From Spartobacteria bacterium UBA695 (lineage in GTDB: Bacteria; Verrucomicrobiota; Verrucomicrobiia; Chthoniobacterales; Chthoniobacteraceae): DNA of 64,000 bases. Within the stretch, counting starts at the first letter, position 1. Each line of letters starts with the position of its first letter. Below the pieces are notes generated by a model, which saw only the letters and a program-made list of their open reading frames with translations, did not search any database and had not been told where the DNA came from. Of this stretch, positions 8,550-17,448 are shown one piece after another. The stretch spans positions 186,001-250,000 of the forward strand of contig DBMP01000015.1 in NCBI GenBank assembly GCA_002298145.1, written 5' to 3'. The position numbers were made by a program, and so were the translations under genes.

Positions 8550-11204
8550 TCAAGCCTCGGGAAGCGTCTTTTCCTCGGGGAGGCTCGGCAGTTCGCCCGC
8601 CGGAAGATCGAGCGTGAAGACCGCGCCGCCGCCGGGGCGGTTGTGGGCCGTGAGGGTTCCCTGGTTAGCCTCCACCAGCCGCCGCGCGATCGAAAGCCCC
8701 AGGCCGGTGCCGCCCGATGGGGCCCCCTCGCCGCGATAGAATTTCTGGAAAATCCGCTCCTCGTCCCCGGGCTTAATCCCCTGCCCGTGGTCGGCCACGA
8801 CGAGCTTGAGCCGCCCGGCGTCGAGCGCGGCGGAGACCTCGATTCCGGCTCCCGGTGGTGTATACTGAGTGGCGTTGGATAACACCAACGTCAGCGCCTG
8901 CCGAACGAGTGCGGGGTCGATGTGCAGCGGCGGCAGATCGGGCGGGATCTGCAAGGTGACGTCGCGGGAGCGGGTCTGCTCCTCCACGCGTTCGAGCGCC
9001 TCCATGACGAGTTCGCCCGGGTCGGCCCATTCGAGCTTGGGCTCCATCATGCCCGAGTCGAGCCGCGTCATGTCCAGAAGGTTGTTGACGACCTGCGTGA
9101 GGCGCTTGACGGCGGGGCGGATCTCGTGCGAGGGGGGCGCGCCCTCGGGCTGCTCCAGCGCGGCGGTGAGCGCGGCGAGCGGCGTCTTGAGCTCGTGCGA
9201 AATGGTGTCAAAAAGCGCGCGCTGGAGGCGGTCGGACTGCGCGGCGATCTGTGCCTTGCGGCTGATCTGCGCGAGGCGGTCCTTTTCAACCGTCACGGCG
9301 ATCTGCGCGGCGAAGGCCTCCAGCAATTCGCGGCGATGCATGGTCAACGGCGTGCCGTCGGGGAAGCGGACCGCGAGCACGCCCTCGGCGTTGCCGCCCG
9401 TGAGCAGCGGCAAGTGGAGCGCCTCGCTATCCGGCAGCGTGTCGGTGAAGCGCCCGGCGGGCTGCCGGTGCTGAAAGGCCCACACGGCCACGCTCTCCTC
9501 CTTGGGGCTCAAAGTCAGCGTGCTGGCGGGGTGGGCCTCGCCAGAGAAGCGCCCCTCTTCGTCGCGCACAAGCAGACAGGCGTCGGCCCCGAAGGTCTCG
9601 CGGATCTGCTTGACCACCACGGCGAGCGCCTCGGAGGGTTCGCGCGTGGCGGCCAGCGCCCGGGAGAGCCGGTAGAGCGCCGTGGCCCGTTCCTCGCCGC
9701 GCCGCTCGGCCTCCTCGCGTTCGTGAAGCCGCGAGGTAAGGTGCCCGATGACGAGCGCGACGACGAAATACATTGCGAACATCAACACATCCGGCGCTTC
9801 GCGAATGAAAAAGGTAAACCGCGGCGGTATGAATAAGTAATCCCAAAGCAGCGCGCTCACCGTGGCGAGCGTGAGCGTCGGCCCGCGACGCAGCCGCAGG
9901 GCGGAGATAATGAGCGTTAATAAATATACAAGCGCGATAGCCCAGTAGCCCGTGGCCGGTTCCATGGCGAGCCCGGCCAGCGTGACCGCCGCGACGATCC
10001 CGAGCGCCGTACCGTATTGCTTCCATGGCCGGGGCGCGGGCGGGGCGTTGGGGACGGGGCCGCGTGGAGCCACGGCGCGAACCATGTGAACGTCGATGTC
10101 GCCGCTGTGGCGCACGAGCCAGTCCACCGGTGATCTTTTAAACCAGCTTGCAAACGTGCGCGGCCCCGGCTTGCCGACGATGATCTGCGTGACGTTGTGC
10201 GCCCGGGCGACCCGCAGAATCGCCTCGCCCGCGTCGGTCCCCTCGACCATCTGCACCTCCGCGCCGAGCTGCCGGGCCAACGCGAGATTGAGCCCGAGGC
10301 GCACTTCGTCCAGCGGCGTGAGCTGCCGGGGCGTCTCGACGTGCACGGCGATCCAGCTTGCCTCCATCGACGCAGCGGCGCGGCGGGCCCAGCGGATCAG
10401 CATTTCCGAGGACGGGCTGGCACTCACGGCCACCAGCAGCCGGTCGCCCGCCTTCCACGGCTCGCCCACGACGAGGCCTTGCTTGAATTCGCGCAAGTCG
10501 CGGTCCACGTGCTCGGCGGTGAGGCGCAGGGCCATTTCGCGCAGCGCCATCAGGTTGCTTTCGCGGAAAAAATTGTCGGCGGCGTTGGCCGCGCGGTCGC
10601 CCATGTAGACCTTCCCCTCCGAGAGGCGGTCGCGGAGCTGATCGGGCGTCAGGTCGATGAGCGTAATGTCCTCGGCGAGGTCGAGCAGCGAATCCGGCAC
10701 GGTCTCGCGAACCTGCACGCCGGTAATCTGCGCCACGGTGTCCTTGCGGCTCTCGATGTGCTGGACGTTGACGGTGGTGAAGACGTCGATGCCCGCGTCG
10801 AGCAGCTCCAGCACATCCTGGTAGCGCTTCGGGTGGCGGCTGCCGGGGGCGTTCGTGTGGGCCAGCTCGTCCACCAGCACCAGGCGCGGATGCCAGACGA
10901 GCAGCGCGTCCAGGTCCATTTCCTCCAGCGTCGTACCCCGATAAACGACCTGGAGGCGCGGCACGATCGGGATGCCTTCGAGCAACGCGGCGGTCTCCTT
11001 GCGCCCGTGGGTCTCGACGATGCCCGCCACCACCTCGACGCCCTTTTCCAGCTCCTGGCGCGCGGCCAGCAGCATGGCGAAGGTCTTGCCCACACCGGGG
11101 CACATCCCAAAGAAGATCTTCAAACGGCCGCGCCGGGCCGCTTCGGCTTCCTCGCGGATCGACTTTAAAAGCGCATCGGGGTCAGGACGGGTTTCGTCGG
11201 CCAT
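8550..11204 (-). CDS. kdpD: KdpD potassium sensor histidine kinase
   Basis: 884 residues in full KdpD layout: an N-terminal KdpD domain with Walker A G-V-G-K-T near 35-44, a Usp-like domain about 245-370, a DUF4118 membrane bundle with clustered hydrophobic segments about 395-490, a GAF-like domain, HisKA with phospho-His in S-H-E-L-K-T-P, and a C-terminal HATPase with G-x-G-L-x-L-S. Inner-membrane sensor acting on KdpE. It begins 4 bp after the kdpC stop, implying co-transcription and coupling. Confidence 0.96.
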   Translation of the reverse strand: MADETRPDPDALLKSIREEAEAARRGRLKIFFGMCPGVGKTFAMLLAARQELEKGVEVVAGIVETHGRKETAALLEGIPIVPRLQVVYRGTTLEEMDLDALLVWHPRLVLVDELAHTNAPGSRHPKRYQDVLELLDAGIDVFTTVNVQHIESRKDTVAQITGVQVRETVPDSLLDLAEDITLIDLTPDQLRDRLSEGKVYMGDRAANAADNFFRESNLMALREMALRLTAEHVDRDLREFKQGLVVGEPWKAGDRLLVAVSASPSSEMLIRWARRAAASMEASWIAVHVETPRQLTPLDEVRLGLNLALARQLGAEVQMVEGTDAGEAILRVARAHNVTQIIVGKPGPRTFASWFKRSPVDWLVRHSGDIDVHMVRAVAPRGPVPNAPPAPRPWKQYGTALGIVAAVTLAGLAMEPATGYWAIALVYLLTLIISALRLRRGPTLTLATVSALLWDYLFIPPRFTFFIREAPDVLMFAMYFVVALVIGHLTSRLHEREEAERRGEERATALYRLSRALAATREPSEALAVVVKQIRETFGADACLLVRDEEGRFSGEAHPASTLTLSPKEESVAVWAFQHRQPAGRFTDTLPDSEALHLPLLTGGNAEGVLAVRFPDGTPLTMHRRELLEAFAAQIAVTVEKDRLAQISRKAQIAAQSDRLQRALFDTISHELKTPLAALTAALEQPEGAPPSHEIRPAVKRLTQVVNNLLDMTRLDSGMMEPKLEWADPGELVMEALERVEEQTRSRDVTLQIPPDLPPLHIDPALVRQALTLVLSNATQYTPPGAGIEVSAALDAGRLKLVVADHGQGIKPGDEERIFQKFYRGEGAPSGGTGLGLSIARRLVEANQGTLTAHNRPGGGAVFTLDLPAGELPSLPEEKTLPEA

Positions 11205-11208
11205 GGGA

Positions 11209-11748
11209 TTACTTTATGCCATCGAGTTTCAGATTGAGAGACAAAATATTCACGCGCGGCTCGCCGAAGATCCCGTATTGTGGCGGCTCCGTGACTTGCG
11301 CCACGAGGGCCGCCACTTTCTCAACAGGAAGGTTCCGGGCCGCCGCGACGCGGGCGGTCTGCCGTTGCGCCGCCGCCGGGCTGATGTGAGGGTCCAGGCC
11401 GCTCGCGGAGCTGGTCAGCAGATCGACTGGGGCGTTTTCGCCGAATTTCGCCTTGCGCTCGGCGACGGCTTTGCGCAGGGCGTCGCTGGTGGGCCCGAGG
11501 TTGCTCGCGCCGCTCGGGACGGTGGCAAAATCAGCCGCCGAGGGCCGCGTCCAGAAGTACGTGGGGCCATCGAATTTCTGCGCCAGGAGCGCGGAGCCGA
11601 TCGGCTTGCCATCGCGCCCGACGAGGCTGCCCGTGCTCTGCCACGGGAAGGCTACGCGGGCAAAGGCGGTGACGGCCAGCGGATAGGCGACGCCGGTAAG
11701 GAGCGTCAAGGCAACCAATAAACGCAGAGCTTGAAGTATCGTTTTCAT
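11209..11748 (-). CDS. kdpC: KdpC subunit of the potassium-transporting ATPase
   Basis: 179 residues with a single N-terminal membrane helix (about 8-28) and a periplasmic domain holding the family blocks SALLAQKF, Y-F-W-x-R-P-S and D-L-L-T-S-S-A-S-G-L-D-P-H-I-S. KdpC stabilises the KdpFABC complex and increases its affinity. Third gene of the operon, 21 bp after kdpB. Confidence 0.96.
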   Translation of the reverse strand: MKTILQALRLLVALTLLTGVAYPLAVTAFARVAFPWQSTGSLVGRDGKPIGSALLAQKFDGPTYFWTRPSAADFATVPSGASNLGPTSDALRKAVAERKAKFGENAPVDLLTSSASGLDPHISPAAAQRQTARVAAARNLPVEKVAALVAQVTEPPQYGIFGEPRVNILSLNLKLDGIK

Positions 11749-11769
11749 AGGAAAGTAAAATGAAGGTTA

Positions 11770-13845
11770 TTAGACAAGGTGAACGGCTACCAGGAGCAGG
11801 TCGACGAGCTTGATCCCGGCAAAGGGAGCCAGGAGGCCGCCGACGCCGTAGATGAGCACGTTGCGCCGCAGCACCTGAGCCGCGCCGACTGCCCGGTAGG
11901 CGATGCCTTTGAGCGAGAGCGGGATCAAGGCCACGATGATGAGCGCGTTGAAAATGACGGCGCTTAAGATCGCGCTTTCGGGCGAATGCAGGTGCATGAC
12001 ATTGAGCGCCTGCAACGGGCCTTGCGTGGAACCGGCCACGGCGTAGAGCGAGCCGAAAAGGGCCGGTAATATTGCAAAATACTTTGCTACATCGTTGGCG
12101 ATGGAAAAGGTGGTGAGCGCCCCGCGCGTCATGAGGAGCTGTTTGCCGATTTCCACAATCTCGATCAATTTGGTCGGGTTGCTGTCGAGGTCGACCATGT
12201 TGCCCGCCTCGCGCGCGGCCTGCGTGCCGGTGTTCATCGCCACGCCGACGTCGGCCTGGGCGAGGGCGGGCGCGTCGTTGGTGCCGTCGCCGGTCATTGC
12301 CACGAGCCGCCCTTCGGTCTGTTCCTGGCGAATGCGCCGCAGCTTGTCCTCGGGCGTCGCCTGGGCCATGAAGTCGTCCACGCCCGCCTCGGCGGCAATC
12401 GCGGCAGCGGTGAGCGGGTTGTCGCCCGTGACCATCACCGTGCGGATGCCCATTTTGCGCAGGTGCATGAAGCGCTCTTTAATACCGCCTTTGACGACGT
12501 CTTTGAGCTCGATCACACCCAATACTTGCGCCCCCTCGGCCACGACGAGCGGCGTGCCGCCCCGGTGCGAGATGTCCTCCACGGCCTTCGCCGCCGATTT
12601 CGGGAAACAACCGCCGAGGCTCTCTACGTAATCCTGCACGGACTGCGCCGCGCCCTTGCGGATCGAGCGGGCGGGAGCGCCGTCGCGGGCGGGGAAATCA
12701 ACACCGCTCATGCGGCTCTGCGCGGTGAAGGGGACAAACACGGCGTGCGGCTCGGCCACCTCACGGCCCCGCAGACCGTATTTTTCCTTGGCCAGGACAA
12801 CGATGCTGCGCCCCTCGGGCGTTTCGTCGGCGAGCGAGGAGAGCTGCGCCGCGTCGGCCAGGAGCGCCTGGGTGATTCCCTCAACGGGGATGAAGTCCGA
12901 GGCCATGCGATTACCGAGGGTGATCGTGCCGGTTTTATCGAGCAGCAGGACGTCGATGTCGCCCGCGGCCTCGACGGCGCGGCCGCTGGTGGCCAGGACG
13001 TTGCGGCGCACGAGGCGGTCGATGCCGCTGATGCCAATCGCGCTCAAGAGGCCGCCGATGGTCGTCGGGATGAGGCAGACCAAGAGCGACACGAGCACGG
13101 GAATGGAAAGGTTCACGACGCCGCTCTGGCCCGCGGCGCTCTCGCTATAGCTAGTGAATGCGGGCAGCGTGGCGACGGCCAGGATGAAGAGCGCGGTGAG
13201 GCTCACGAGCAGGATGCCCAGGGCGATTTCGTTGGGCGTTTTCTGCCGCTGGGCCCCCTCGACCATGGAGATCATCCGGTCCAGAAAGGTGTTGCCGGGT
13301 TCGCTGGTGATGCGGATGACCACGCGGTCGCTGATGACCTGCGTGCCGCCGGTGACGGCGCTCCGGTCGCCGCCGCTCTCGCGGATGACGGGCGCGGATT
13401 CGCCGGTGATGGCCGATTCGTTCACGCTGGCGATGCCTTCGATGACCTCGCCGTCGGCGGGAATGATGTCGCCCGCCTCGCAGACGACCGTGTCGCCCGC
13501 CGCGAGTTCGCCCGCCGCGACCGATTCCTCGCGCCCGCCGACCAGCTTGCGGGCGTGGGTCTTGGTGCGCATGCCGCGCAGCGTGGCGGCCTGGGCCTTG
13601 CCTCGCCCCTCGGCCATGGCCTCGGCGAAGTTCGCGAAGAGGAGCGTGAACCAAAGCCAGAGCGTGATTTGCAAATTAAAGCCGGAGAAGGCGCGCACCG
13701 TGGCCAGCGCGGTGAGGATGGCCCCGATGTAGACGACGAACATGACGGGATTCTTCCACTGGACGCGAGGGTCCAGCTTGAGGAAGGAATCCAGCGCGGC
13801 CTGCCGGAGCAGGGCCGGATCGAGAAGGGAAGTCTTGGGTTTCAT
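11770..13845 (-). CDS. kdpB: KdpB P-type ATPase subunit
   Basis: 691 residues. It carries the P-type ATPase set: T-G-E-S actuator loop, phosphorylation motif D-K-T-G-T-I-T near 304, K-G-A nucleotide-domain motif, and the hinge motif G-D-G-T-N-D-A-P. Hydrophobic segments flank these domains as expected. It hydrolyses ATP to drive potassium entry through KdpA. The order kdpA-kdpB-kdpC-kdpD-kdpE is standard. No kdpF-sized ORF with a clear start was recognised in front of kdpA. Confidence 0.97.
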   Translation of the reverse strand: MKPKTSLLDPALLRQAALDSFLKLDPRVQWKNPVMFVVYIGAILTALATVRAFSGFNLQITLWLWFTLLFANFAEAMAEGRGKAQAATLRGMRTKTHARKLVGGREESVAAGELAAGDTVVCEAGDIIPADGEVIEGIASVNESAITGESAPVIRESGGDRSAVTGGTQVISDRVVIRITSEPGNTFLDRMISMVEGAQRQKTPNEIALGILLVSLTALFILAVATLPAFTSYSESAAGQSGVVNLSIPVLVSLLVCLIPTTIGGLLSAIGISGIDRLVRRNVLATSGRAVEAAGDIDVLLLDKTGTITLGNRMASDFIPVEGITQALLADAAQLSSLADETPEGRSIVVLAKEKYGLRGREVAEPHAVFVPFTAQSRMSGVDFPARDGAPARSIRKGAAQSVQDYVESLGGCFPKSAAKAVEDISHRGGTPLVVAEGAQVLGVIELKDVVKGGIKERFMHLRKMGIRTVMVTGDNPLTAAAIAAEAGVDDFMAQATPEDKLRRIRQEQTEGRLVAMTGDGTNDAPALAQADVGVAMNTGTQAAREAGNMVDLDSNPTKLIEIVEIGKQLLMTRGALTTFSIANDVAKYFAILPALFGSLYAVAGSTQGPLQALNVMHLHSPESAILSAVIFNALIIVALIPLSLKGIAYRAVGAAQVLRRNVLIYGVGGLLAPFAGIKLVDLLLVAVHLV

Positions 13846-13889
13846 GGGATCTGAAAAATATTTGATGTTATTTAATACCCGTGAGCACC

Positions 13890-15575
13890 TTAGAACGTGC
13901 GCCCGGCCTGGGCGAGGAGGTGCTCGACGACGGGGCCAAGCGAGAGCGCCGGGAAAAAGGTCAGCGCGCCGACGATTAGGATGACGCCGATGAGCAGCAC
14001 GGCAAAGGTCGGGCTGTCCGTGGGGAAGGTGCCCGCCGAGGGGGGCGCGATTTTCTTGGCGCCCAGGCTCCCAGCAATGGCCAAGACGGGGATGATCCCG
14101 GCGAAGCGCCCAACGGCTATGACGAGCGCGGAGAGGTAGTTGTAAAAATCGGTGTTGGCGTTGAGCCCCGCGAACGCGCTGCCGTTGTTGGCCACCATGG
14201 AGGTAAAGGCGTAGAGGATTTCGCTAAAGCCATGCGGCCCCGGGTTGGCAACGGAGGAGACACCCGCTTTCGTCACGCAGGCCACGGCGGTCGCCCCGAG
14301 GATCGCCACGGCGGGCACAAGCACGGTGACGACGGACCAGGTGATCTCGCGCGCCTCGATTTTTTTGCCCAGGTACTCGGGCGTTCGCCCCACCATGAGG
14401 CCCGCGATAAAGACGGTCAGGATGGCGAAAATCAGGATGCCGTAGAGCCCCGAGCCGACGCCGCCGAAGACGACCTCGCCGAGCATCATATTGACCATGG
14501 CCACCATGCCCGCGATGGGAGAGAAGCTGTCGTGCATGGCGTTGACGGCCCCGCACGAGGTGTCGGTGGTGACGGTGGCGAAGAGGACGGAATTCATGAC
14601 GCCGAAGCGCGCCTCCTTGCCCTCCATCGAGGCGGTGAGGCCCGTGGCGGGGTTGTGGGCCAGTTCGGCGGGCCAGGCGATGGCGAACCCGGCGACGAAA
14701 AGCACCAGCATCGCGCCAAAGAGCGCCCAGCCTTGCCGCCGGTTGCCAGACATGAGGCCGAAGGTGTACGTCAACCCGGCGGGGATGGCGAAGATCGCGA
14801 AGATTTCCAGGAAGTTCGTTAGCGGCGTCGGGTTCTCAAAGGGATGGGCGCTGTTTTGGCCAAAGAAACCGCCGCCGTTGGTTCCCAGTTGCTTGATGGC
14901 GATCTGGGAGGCGGCGGGCCCGAGCGGAAGGGTCTGTTGGGCCCCCTCAACGGTCGTCACGTCGGCATAAGGCGCTAAGGTCTGCACCACCCCCTGCCCC
15001 GCGAGCACGACGGCAAAGATTGCCGAGAGGGGCAGCAAAATGTAGAGAGTGGAGCGGGTTACGTCGGCCCAGAAATTGCCGAGCGTCTGGCTCGAACGGC
15101 GCGTGAGGCCCCGGATGAGCGCCACCGCCACGGCAATGCCCGTCGCGGCGCTCAGGAAATTCTGCACGCAGAGCGCCCACATCTGGGTGCCGTAGCTCAT
15201 GGTCTGCTCGCCAGAGTAGGCCTGCCAGTTCGTGTTGGTGACGAAGCTGACCGCCGTGCCGAGCGCTAGCGGAAAGGGCAGGTTGGGGAGGTGCTGCGGG
15301 TTGAAGGGGAGCCACGCCTGGGTCATCTCGGCCACGAGGACGAGCAGGATGCCAAGCACGTTGAAGGCCAGGACGGCGCCGAGGTAGCGCTGCCAGCTCA
15401 TCTCGCGCTGGGGGTCGATGCCCGAGACGCGGTAGATCAAGCCCTCCACCCACTTGAGGAGCGGAAGCGTTTTCTCCCCGGAAAGCACCCCGGCCATCCA
15501 TTTACCCAAAAGCGGGGTTACCGCCAAAAGCGCTCCGAGGAAGAGCGCCAACTGAATCAAGTCTCGCTGGTTCAT
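13890..15575 (-). CDS. kdpA: KdpA potassium-binding subunit
   Basis: 561 residues, about ten hydrophobic segments. The four selectivity-filter regions are visible: F-V-T-N-T-N-W-Q, G-T-N-G-G-G, D-T-S-C-G-A-V-N-A-M-H-D and A-N-N-G-S-A-F-A-G. It binds and passes potassium inside KdpFABC in the inner membrane. First gene of the kdp operon; a 14-bp imperfect hairpin (15623-15661) separates it from the HPr gene upstream. Confidence 0.97.
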   Translation of the reverse strand: MNQRDLIQLALFLGALLAVTPLLGKWMAGVLSGEKTLPLLKWVEGLIYRVSGIDPQREMSWQRYLGAVLAFNVLGILLVLVAEMTQAWLPFNPQHLPNLPFPLALGTAVSFVTNTNWQAYSGEQTMSYGTQMWALCVQNFLSAATGIAVAVALIRGLTRRSSQTLGNFWADVTRSTLYILLPLSAIFAVVLAGQGVVQTLAPYADVTTVEGAQQTLPLGPAASQIAIKQLGTNGGGFFGQNSAHPFENPTPLTNFLEIFAIFAIPAGLTYTFGLMSGNRRQGWALFGAMLVLFVAGFAIAWPAELAHNPATGLTASMEGKEARFGVMNSVLFATVTTDTSCGAVNAMHDSFSPIAGMVAMVNMMLGEVVFGGVGSGLYGILIFAILTVFIAGLMVGRTPEYLGKKIEAREITWSVVTVLVPAVAILGATAVACVTKAGVSSVANPGPHGFSEILYAFTSMVANNGSAFAGLNANTDFYNYLSALVIAVGRFAGIIPVLAIAGSLGAKKIAPPSAGTFPTDSPTFAVLLIGVILIVGALTFFPALSLGPVVEHLLAQAGRTF

Positions 15576-15622
15576 AACGACAGGTAGTCTGCCGCTATTC
15601 CTTCGAGCCCGTGAGTTAAATG

Positions 15623-15661
15623 GGGGGCCTAAAGCGTTAAAAAAGTATTAACGCGGCCCCC
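15623..15661 (-). terminator. hairpin between the HPr gene and kdpA
   Basis: GGGGGCC plus GCGTTAA (15623-15629, 15634-15640) pair with TTAACGC plus GGCCCCC (15648-15661), with a 4-nt bulge on one side and a 7-nt loop. The minus strand has no clear T-tract after the stem, so this may be an attenuator or a 3'-end hairpin of the HPr transcript rather than a classical terminator. Confidence 0.45.
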
Positions 15662-15679
15662 TTAAAATGGTCCGAAATC

Positions 15680-16063
15680 CTACGCCACCCGCTTTAGGAC
15701 GGGCTCGGCGAGCGAGCTGGCCGGAGATTCCGCCGCATTGTGCGGCTGCTGCGCCAGGAAGCGCGCCACGGCTTCCGCCGCTTCTCCGGCATCCGATCCC
15801 TCCGCGATGAGCGTGGCCCGTTTGCGGAAAGCCAGGTTGGCCGCCAGGAGGTCGAGGATCGAGGCCGTTCCAAAGCTTTGGCCGTCAACGACCAACCGCA
15901 GATTGCTGGTGAACTTACCCGCCAGCTCTACCAACGCCGCGGCGGGCTGGATGTGCAGCCCGTAGGGTTTGAGGACCACGACTTCGCGCACAACGCACTG
16001 GGCCGCACCTTGAATGGAGGTGGAAACGCGGTCGGTGTCAGAAGACGCTGTCATGGTTTTCAT
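15680..16063 (-). CDS. HPr-like phosphocarrier protein
   Basis: 127 residues: an HPr fold of about 85 residues preceded by about 28 extra N-terminal residues. The active-site loop reads G-L-H-I-Q-P-A-A, so phospho-acceptor His37 is kept but the conserved Arg two positions on is Gln39. A serine in A-S-I-L-D-L-L (Ser69) matches the regulatory Ser46 region. No enzyme I or PTS permease gene is nearby, so it may be regulatory or serve a nitrogen-type PTS (inference). Upstream on its strand is tRNA-Cys. Confidence 0.85.
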   Translation of the reverse strand: MKTMTASSDTDRVSTSIQGAAQCVVREVVVLKPYGLHIQPAAALVELAGKFTSNLRLVVDGQSFGTASILDLLAANLAFRKRATLIAEGSDAGEAAEAVARFLAQQPHNAAESPASSLAEPVLKRVA

Positions 16064-16086
16064 TGGATTAATGTGTTATAAAAAAG

Positions 16087-16158
16087 AGGCGGAGACCGGA
16101 ATCGAACCGGTGATGCGGCCTTTGCAGGGCCGTGCCTTAGCCACTTGGCTACTCCGCC
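16087..16158 (-). tRNA. tRNA-Cys (GCA)
   Basis: Read on the minus strand the cloverleaf is complete: acceptor GGCGGAG with CTCCGCC, anticodon stem CGGCC/GGCCG around loop CTGCAAA (anticodon GCA), a TTCGATTC T-loop, and U73 as expected for tRNA-Cys. CCA is not encoded. It ends in a T-rich tail. The Rrf2-type operator lies 11 bp from its 5' end. Confidence 0.95.
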
Positions 16159-16168
16159 ATAACTTTCG

Positions 16169-16185
16169 CCTAGCTATTTACTAGG
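16169..16185. promoter_or_regulatory. Rrf2-type operator between tRNA-Cys and the PLP-enzyme gene
   Basis: CCTAG-N7-CTAGG, the most symmetric of the three copies. On the minus strand TTGCAC and TAAATA with a 17-bp spacer put a plausible tRNA-Cys promoter across the operator. The plus-strand gene begins 51 bp away. One bound regulator could therefore affect both transcripts. Confidence 0.6.
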
Positions 16186-16236
16186 TGGGCGATTATCGTG
16201 CAACCCTATTTTTGACTTTCTTGGTATTATTTTCTC

Positions 16237-17448
16237 ATGAGTACTTCCGCTGATCCCTCCCGTGGCATTGAAACCCTGGCCATTCATGCCGGGGAAAAAC
16301 CCGATCCAACGACCCGCGCCTCTGCCCCGAATCTGGTGATGTCCACGACGTTCGTTGCCGACCCGAGCGCCGGTTTTTCCGTGGAAGGCCTGGATGAAGA
16401 TACCCCTTTTATTTACACCCGCTGGGCCAACCCGACCGTCGATCAGCTGGAGCAGAAGCTGGCCGCGCTGGAGGGAGCCGAACGGGCCATCGCTTTTGCC
16501 AGCGGCATGGCAGCGGTCTCCTCGCTGCTGCTCTACACGCTCAAGGCGGGCGACCACGCCATCGTGAGCGACATCACCTACGCCGCCACGGCTGAGCTGA
16601 CCAACGAGCTGCTCCCCTCCCTCGGCATCGAGATTACCAAGGTGAACCTCTCGGACCTGGCCGCCGTGCAGGCCGCGCTGCGCCCGAACACCCGGCTCAT
16701 CTACGCCGAGAGCCCGGCCAACCCGATCATCCGCCTCACCGACCTGGCCGCCGTGGCCCGCATCGCCCACGAGGCCGGGGCGAAGCTCGCGGTGGACTCG
16801 ACCTTTGCCACACCGATTGCCACGCGCCCGCTCTCGCTCGGGGCGGATTACGTCGTCCACTCGCTGAGCAAGTACCTTTGCGGCCACGGCGACGCCATTG
16901 GGGGAGCGATCCTCGGACCGGCCGCCGAGCTGGCCGAGCTGCGCAAGAAGGTAGCAATCCGCACGGGCGGCATTCTGAGCCCCTTTAACGCTTGGCTGAT
17001 CCTGCGCGGCCTGGCCACGCTGCCCATCCGGATGCGGGCCCACGAGGAGGGGGCGCTGGCAGTGGCGCGCTTCCTCGAAAGCCATCCGAAAATCCGCCGC
17101 GTGATCTACCCGGGCCTCCCCTCGCACCCGCAGCACGAGCTGGCGACGCGGCAGATGGCCAATTTCTCGGGCATGCTGACCTTCCAGGTTGATGACGGCC
17201 CGAAAGCCGCCGAGGCGCTCGCAAAACACCTCCAAATCATCCACTACGCCGTCTCGCTGGGCCACCACCGGAGCCTCGTCTTCTACCTGCCGAGCGCGGA
17301 CATGCTGGAGACCTCCTTCAAGCTCAACCCGGCGCAAAAAGCCGCCTACCAGAGCTATGCGGGCGAGGGCATTTTCCGGCTCTCCGTGGGCCTGGAGACC
17401 CCGGCGGACCTCACCGCAGATCTCGACCAGGCGCTTTTGGCAATTTAG
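16237..17448 (+). CDS. Cys/Met-metabolism PLP enzyme (cystathionine gamma-synthase/lyase family)
   Basis: 403 residues. PLP lysine K212 in S-L-S-K-Y, cofactor Asp near 187 in VDSTF, phosphate-binding ASGMAA near 88-93, and the Y-T-R-W-x-N-P-T motif near 60-67. The family includes cystathionine gamma-lyase, cystathionine gamma-synthase, methionine gamma-lyase and O-succinylhomoserine sulfhydrylase; sequence alone does not settle which. The Rrf2-type operator upstream and a separate metY suggest cysteine/methionine interconversion. Its stop overlaps the convergent regulator gene by 4 bp. Confidence 0.88.
   Translation: MSTSADPSRGIETLAIHAGEKPDPTTRASAPNLVMSTTFVADPSAGFSVEGLDEDTPFIYTRWANPTVDQLEQKLAALEGAERAIAFASGMAAVSSLLLYTLKAGDHAIVSDITYAATAELTNELLPSLGIEITKVNLSDLAAVQAALRPNTRLIYAESPANPIIRLTDLAAVARIAHEAGAKLAVDSTFATPIATRPLSLGADYVVHSLSKYLCGHGDAIGGAILGPAAELAELRKKVAIRTGGILSPFNAWLILRGLATLPIRMRAHEEGALAVARFLESHPKIRRVIYPGLPSHPQHELATRQMANFSGMLTFQVDDGPKAAEALAKHLQIIHYAVSLGHHRSLVFYLPSADMLETSFKLNPAQKAAYQSYAGEGIFRLSVGLETPADLTADLDQALLAI

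Noticed and set aside
12463..13854. A 463-codon plus-strand ORF opposite kdpB
   Set aside because: Shadow of kdpB; Asp/His/Gly/Arg-rich with no motifs.
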